Shown here: positions 17,554-17,625 of the stretch, one piece after another
Numbering within the stretch: position 1 is the first letter of the stretch
Layout of the letters: the number at the start of each line of letters is the position of its first letter
From: JAQBXX01 sp963925015
GTDB taxonomy: Bacteria; Pseudomonadota; Gammaproteobacteria; SURF-13
Assembly: GCA_963925015.1 (NCBI GenBank)
Contig: CAWUTX010000039.1
Coordinates: forward strand, 1-17,625
DNA length: 17,625 nt
Direction: 5' to 3'
Made by a program: the position numbers and the translations under genes
Notes under the pieces: generated by a model
The model's database searches: none
Told to the model about the DNA's origin: nothing
Seen by the model: the letters and a program-made list of their open reading frames with translations, nothing else

Positions 17554-17625
17554 TTGGAAAACTCGACTAAAACCAATTTGCTCAATCTTGATCGCGCGGC
17601 GCTGCGCGAGTATTTCGCCGCACTC
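17554..17625 (+). CDS. rlmN: Start of RlmN, 23S rRNA/tRNA adenine-C2 methyltransferase (partial)
   Basis: The last 24 codons of the window translate from a TTG start to MENSTKTNLLNLDRAALREY and then FAAL. The NLLNLDRAALREYF segment matches the N-terminus of RlmN, a radical-SAM [4Fe-4S] enzyme that methylates C2 of adenine in 23S rRNA and tRNA. The catalytic part lies outside the window. Position directly after ndk supports the call. The TTG start has no strong Shine-Dalgarno, so the exact start is uncertain; coupling to ndk is likely given the 5-base gap. Confidence 0.65.
   Translation, partial: MENSTKTNLLNLDRAALREYFAAL

Overview
This window looks like a chromosomal segment of a GC-rich gammaproteobacterium. 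The block recA-recX-alaS-lysC-csrA is a classic gammaproteobacterial arrangement, and suhB-trmJ-cysE-iscR followed by a SUF iron-sulfur cluster and ndk-rlmN is also typical of that class. I cannot name the genus from sequence alone. Every protein-coding gene is an intact housekeeping gene, apart from rlmN, which is cut by the window edge. I see no tRNA, rRNA, CRISPR array, phage gene or transposase.

Layout. On the minus strand, reading right to left, are suhB (inositol-phosphatase family), recA, recX, alaS, lysC and csrA. On the plus strand, starting from the divergent suhB/trmJ gap near 7180-7299, are trmJ, cysE, iscR, a group I (NifS/IscS-type) cysteine desulfurase, a SufA-type carrier, then sufB-sufC-sufD-sufS-sufU-nfu in a tightly overlapping run, then ndk and the first codons of rlmN. 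No gene-free stretch exceeds 300 bases.

How the genes work together. The plus-strand half is one functional module. CysE starts cysteine synthesis, two cysteine desulfurases take sulfur from cysteine, SufBCD and SufU build clusters, and SufA and Nfu carry them. IscR, a [2Fe-2S] repressor with exactly the E. coli ligand spacing, probably senses cluster supply. Sequences close to the published type 1 IscR site lie in front of iscR, in front of sufB (two tandem sites) and, less expectedly, in front of cysE. This suggests that cysteine supply is wired into iron-sulfur control.

The most unusual content is between the genes. A 150-170 bp palindromic repeat family occurs four times (about 24-195, 1763-1917, 5122-5289, 10522-10670). 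Each copy has a GC-rich double-hairpin core and a terminal hairpin whose two arms differ between copies but stay complementary. Two copies appear to supply the start codon of the gene beside them (recX, and a possible start for lysC), and the same two meet the stop codon of the gene on the other side. A separate 142 bp element between recX and alaS is one almost symmetric palindrome centred at 4609.5, with about 32 bp terminal inverted repeats, and its end carries the likely alaS ribosome-binding site. A third inverted repeat with 25 bp arms fills the divergent suhB/trmJ gap. These non-coding elements are the best candidates for something undescribed.
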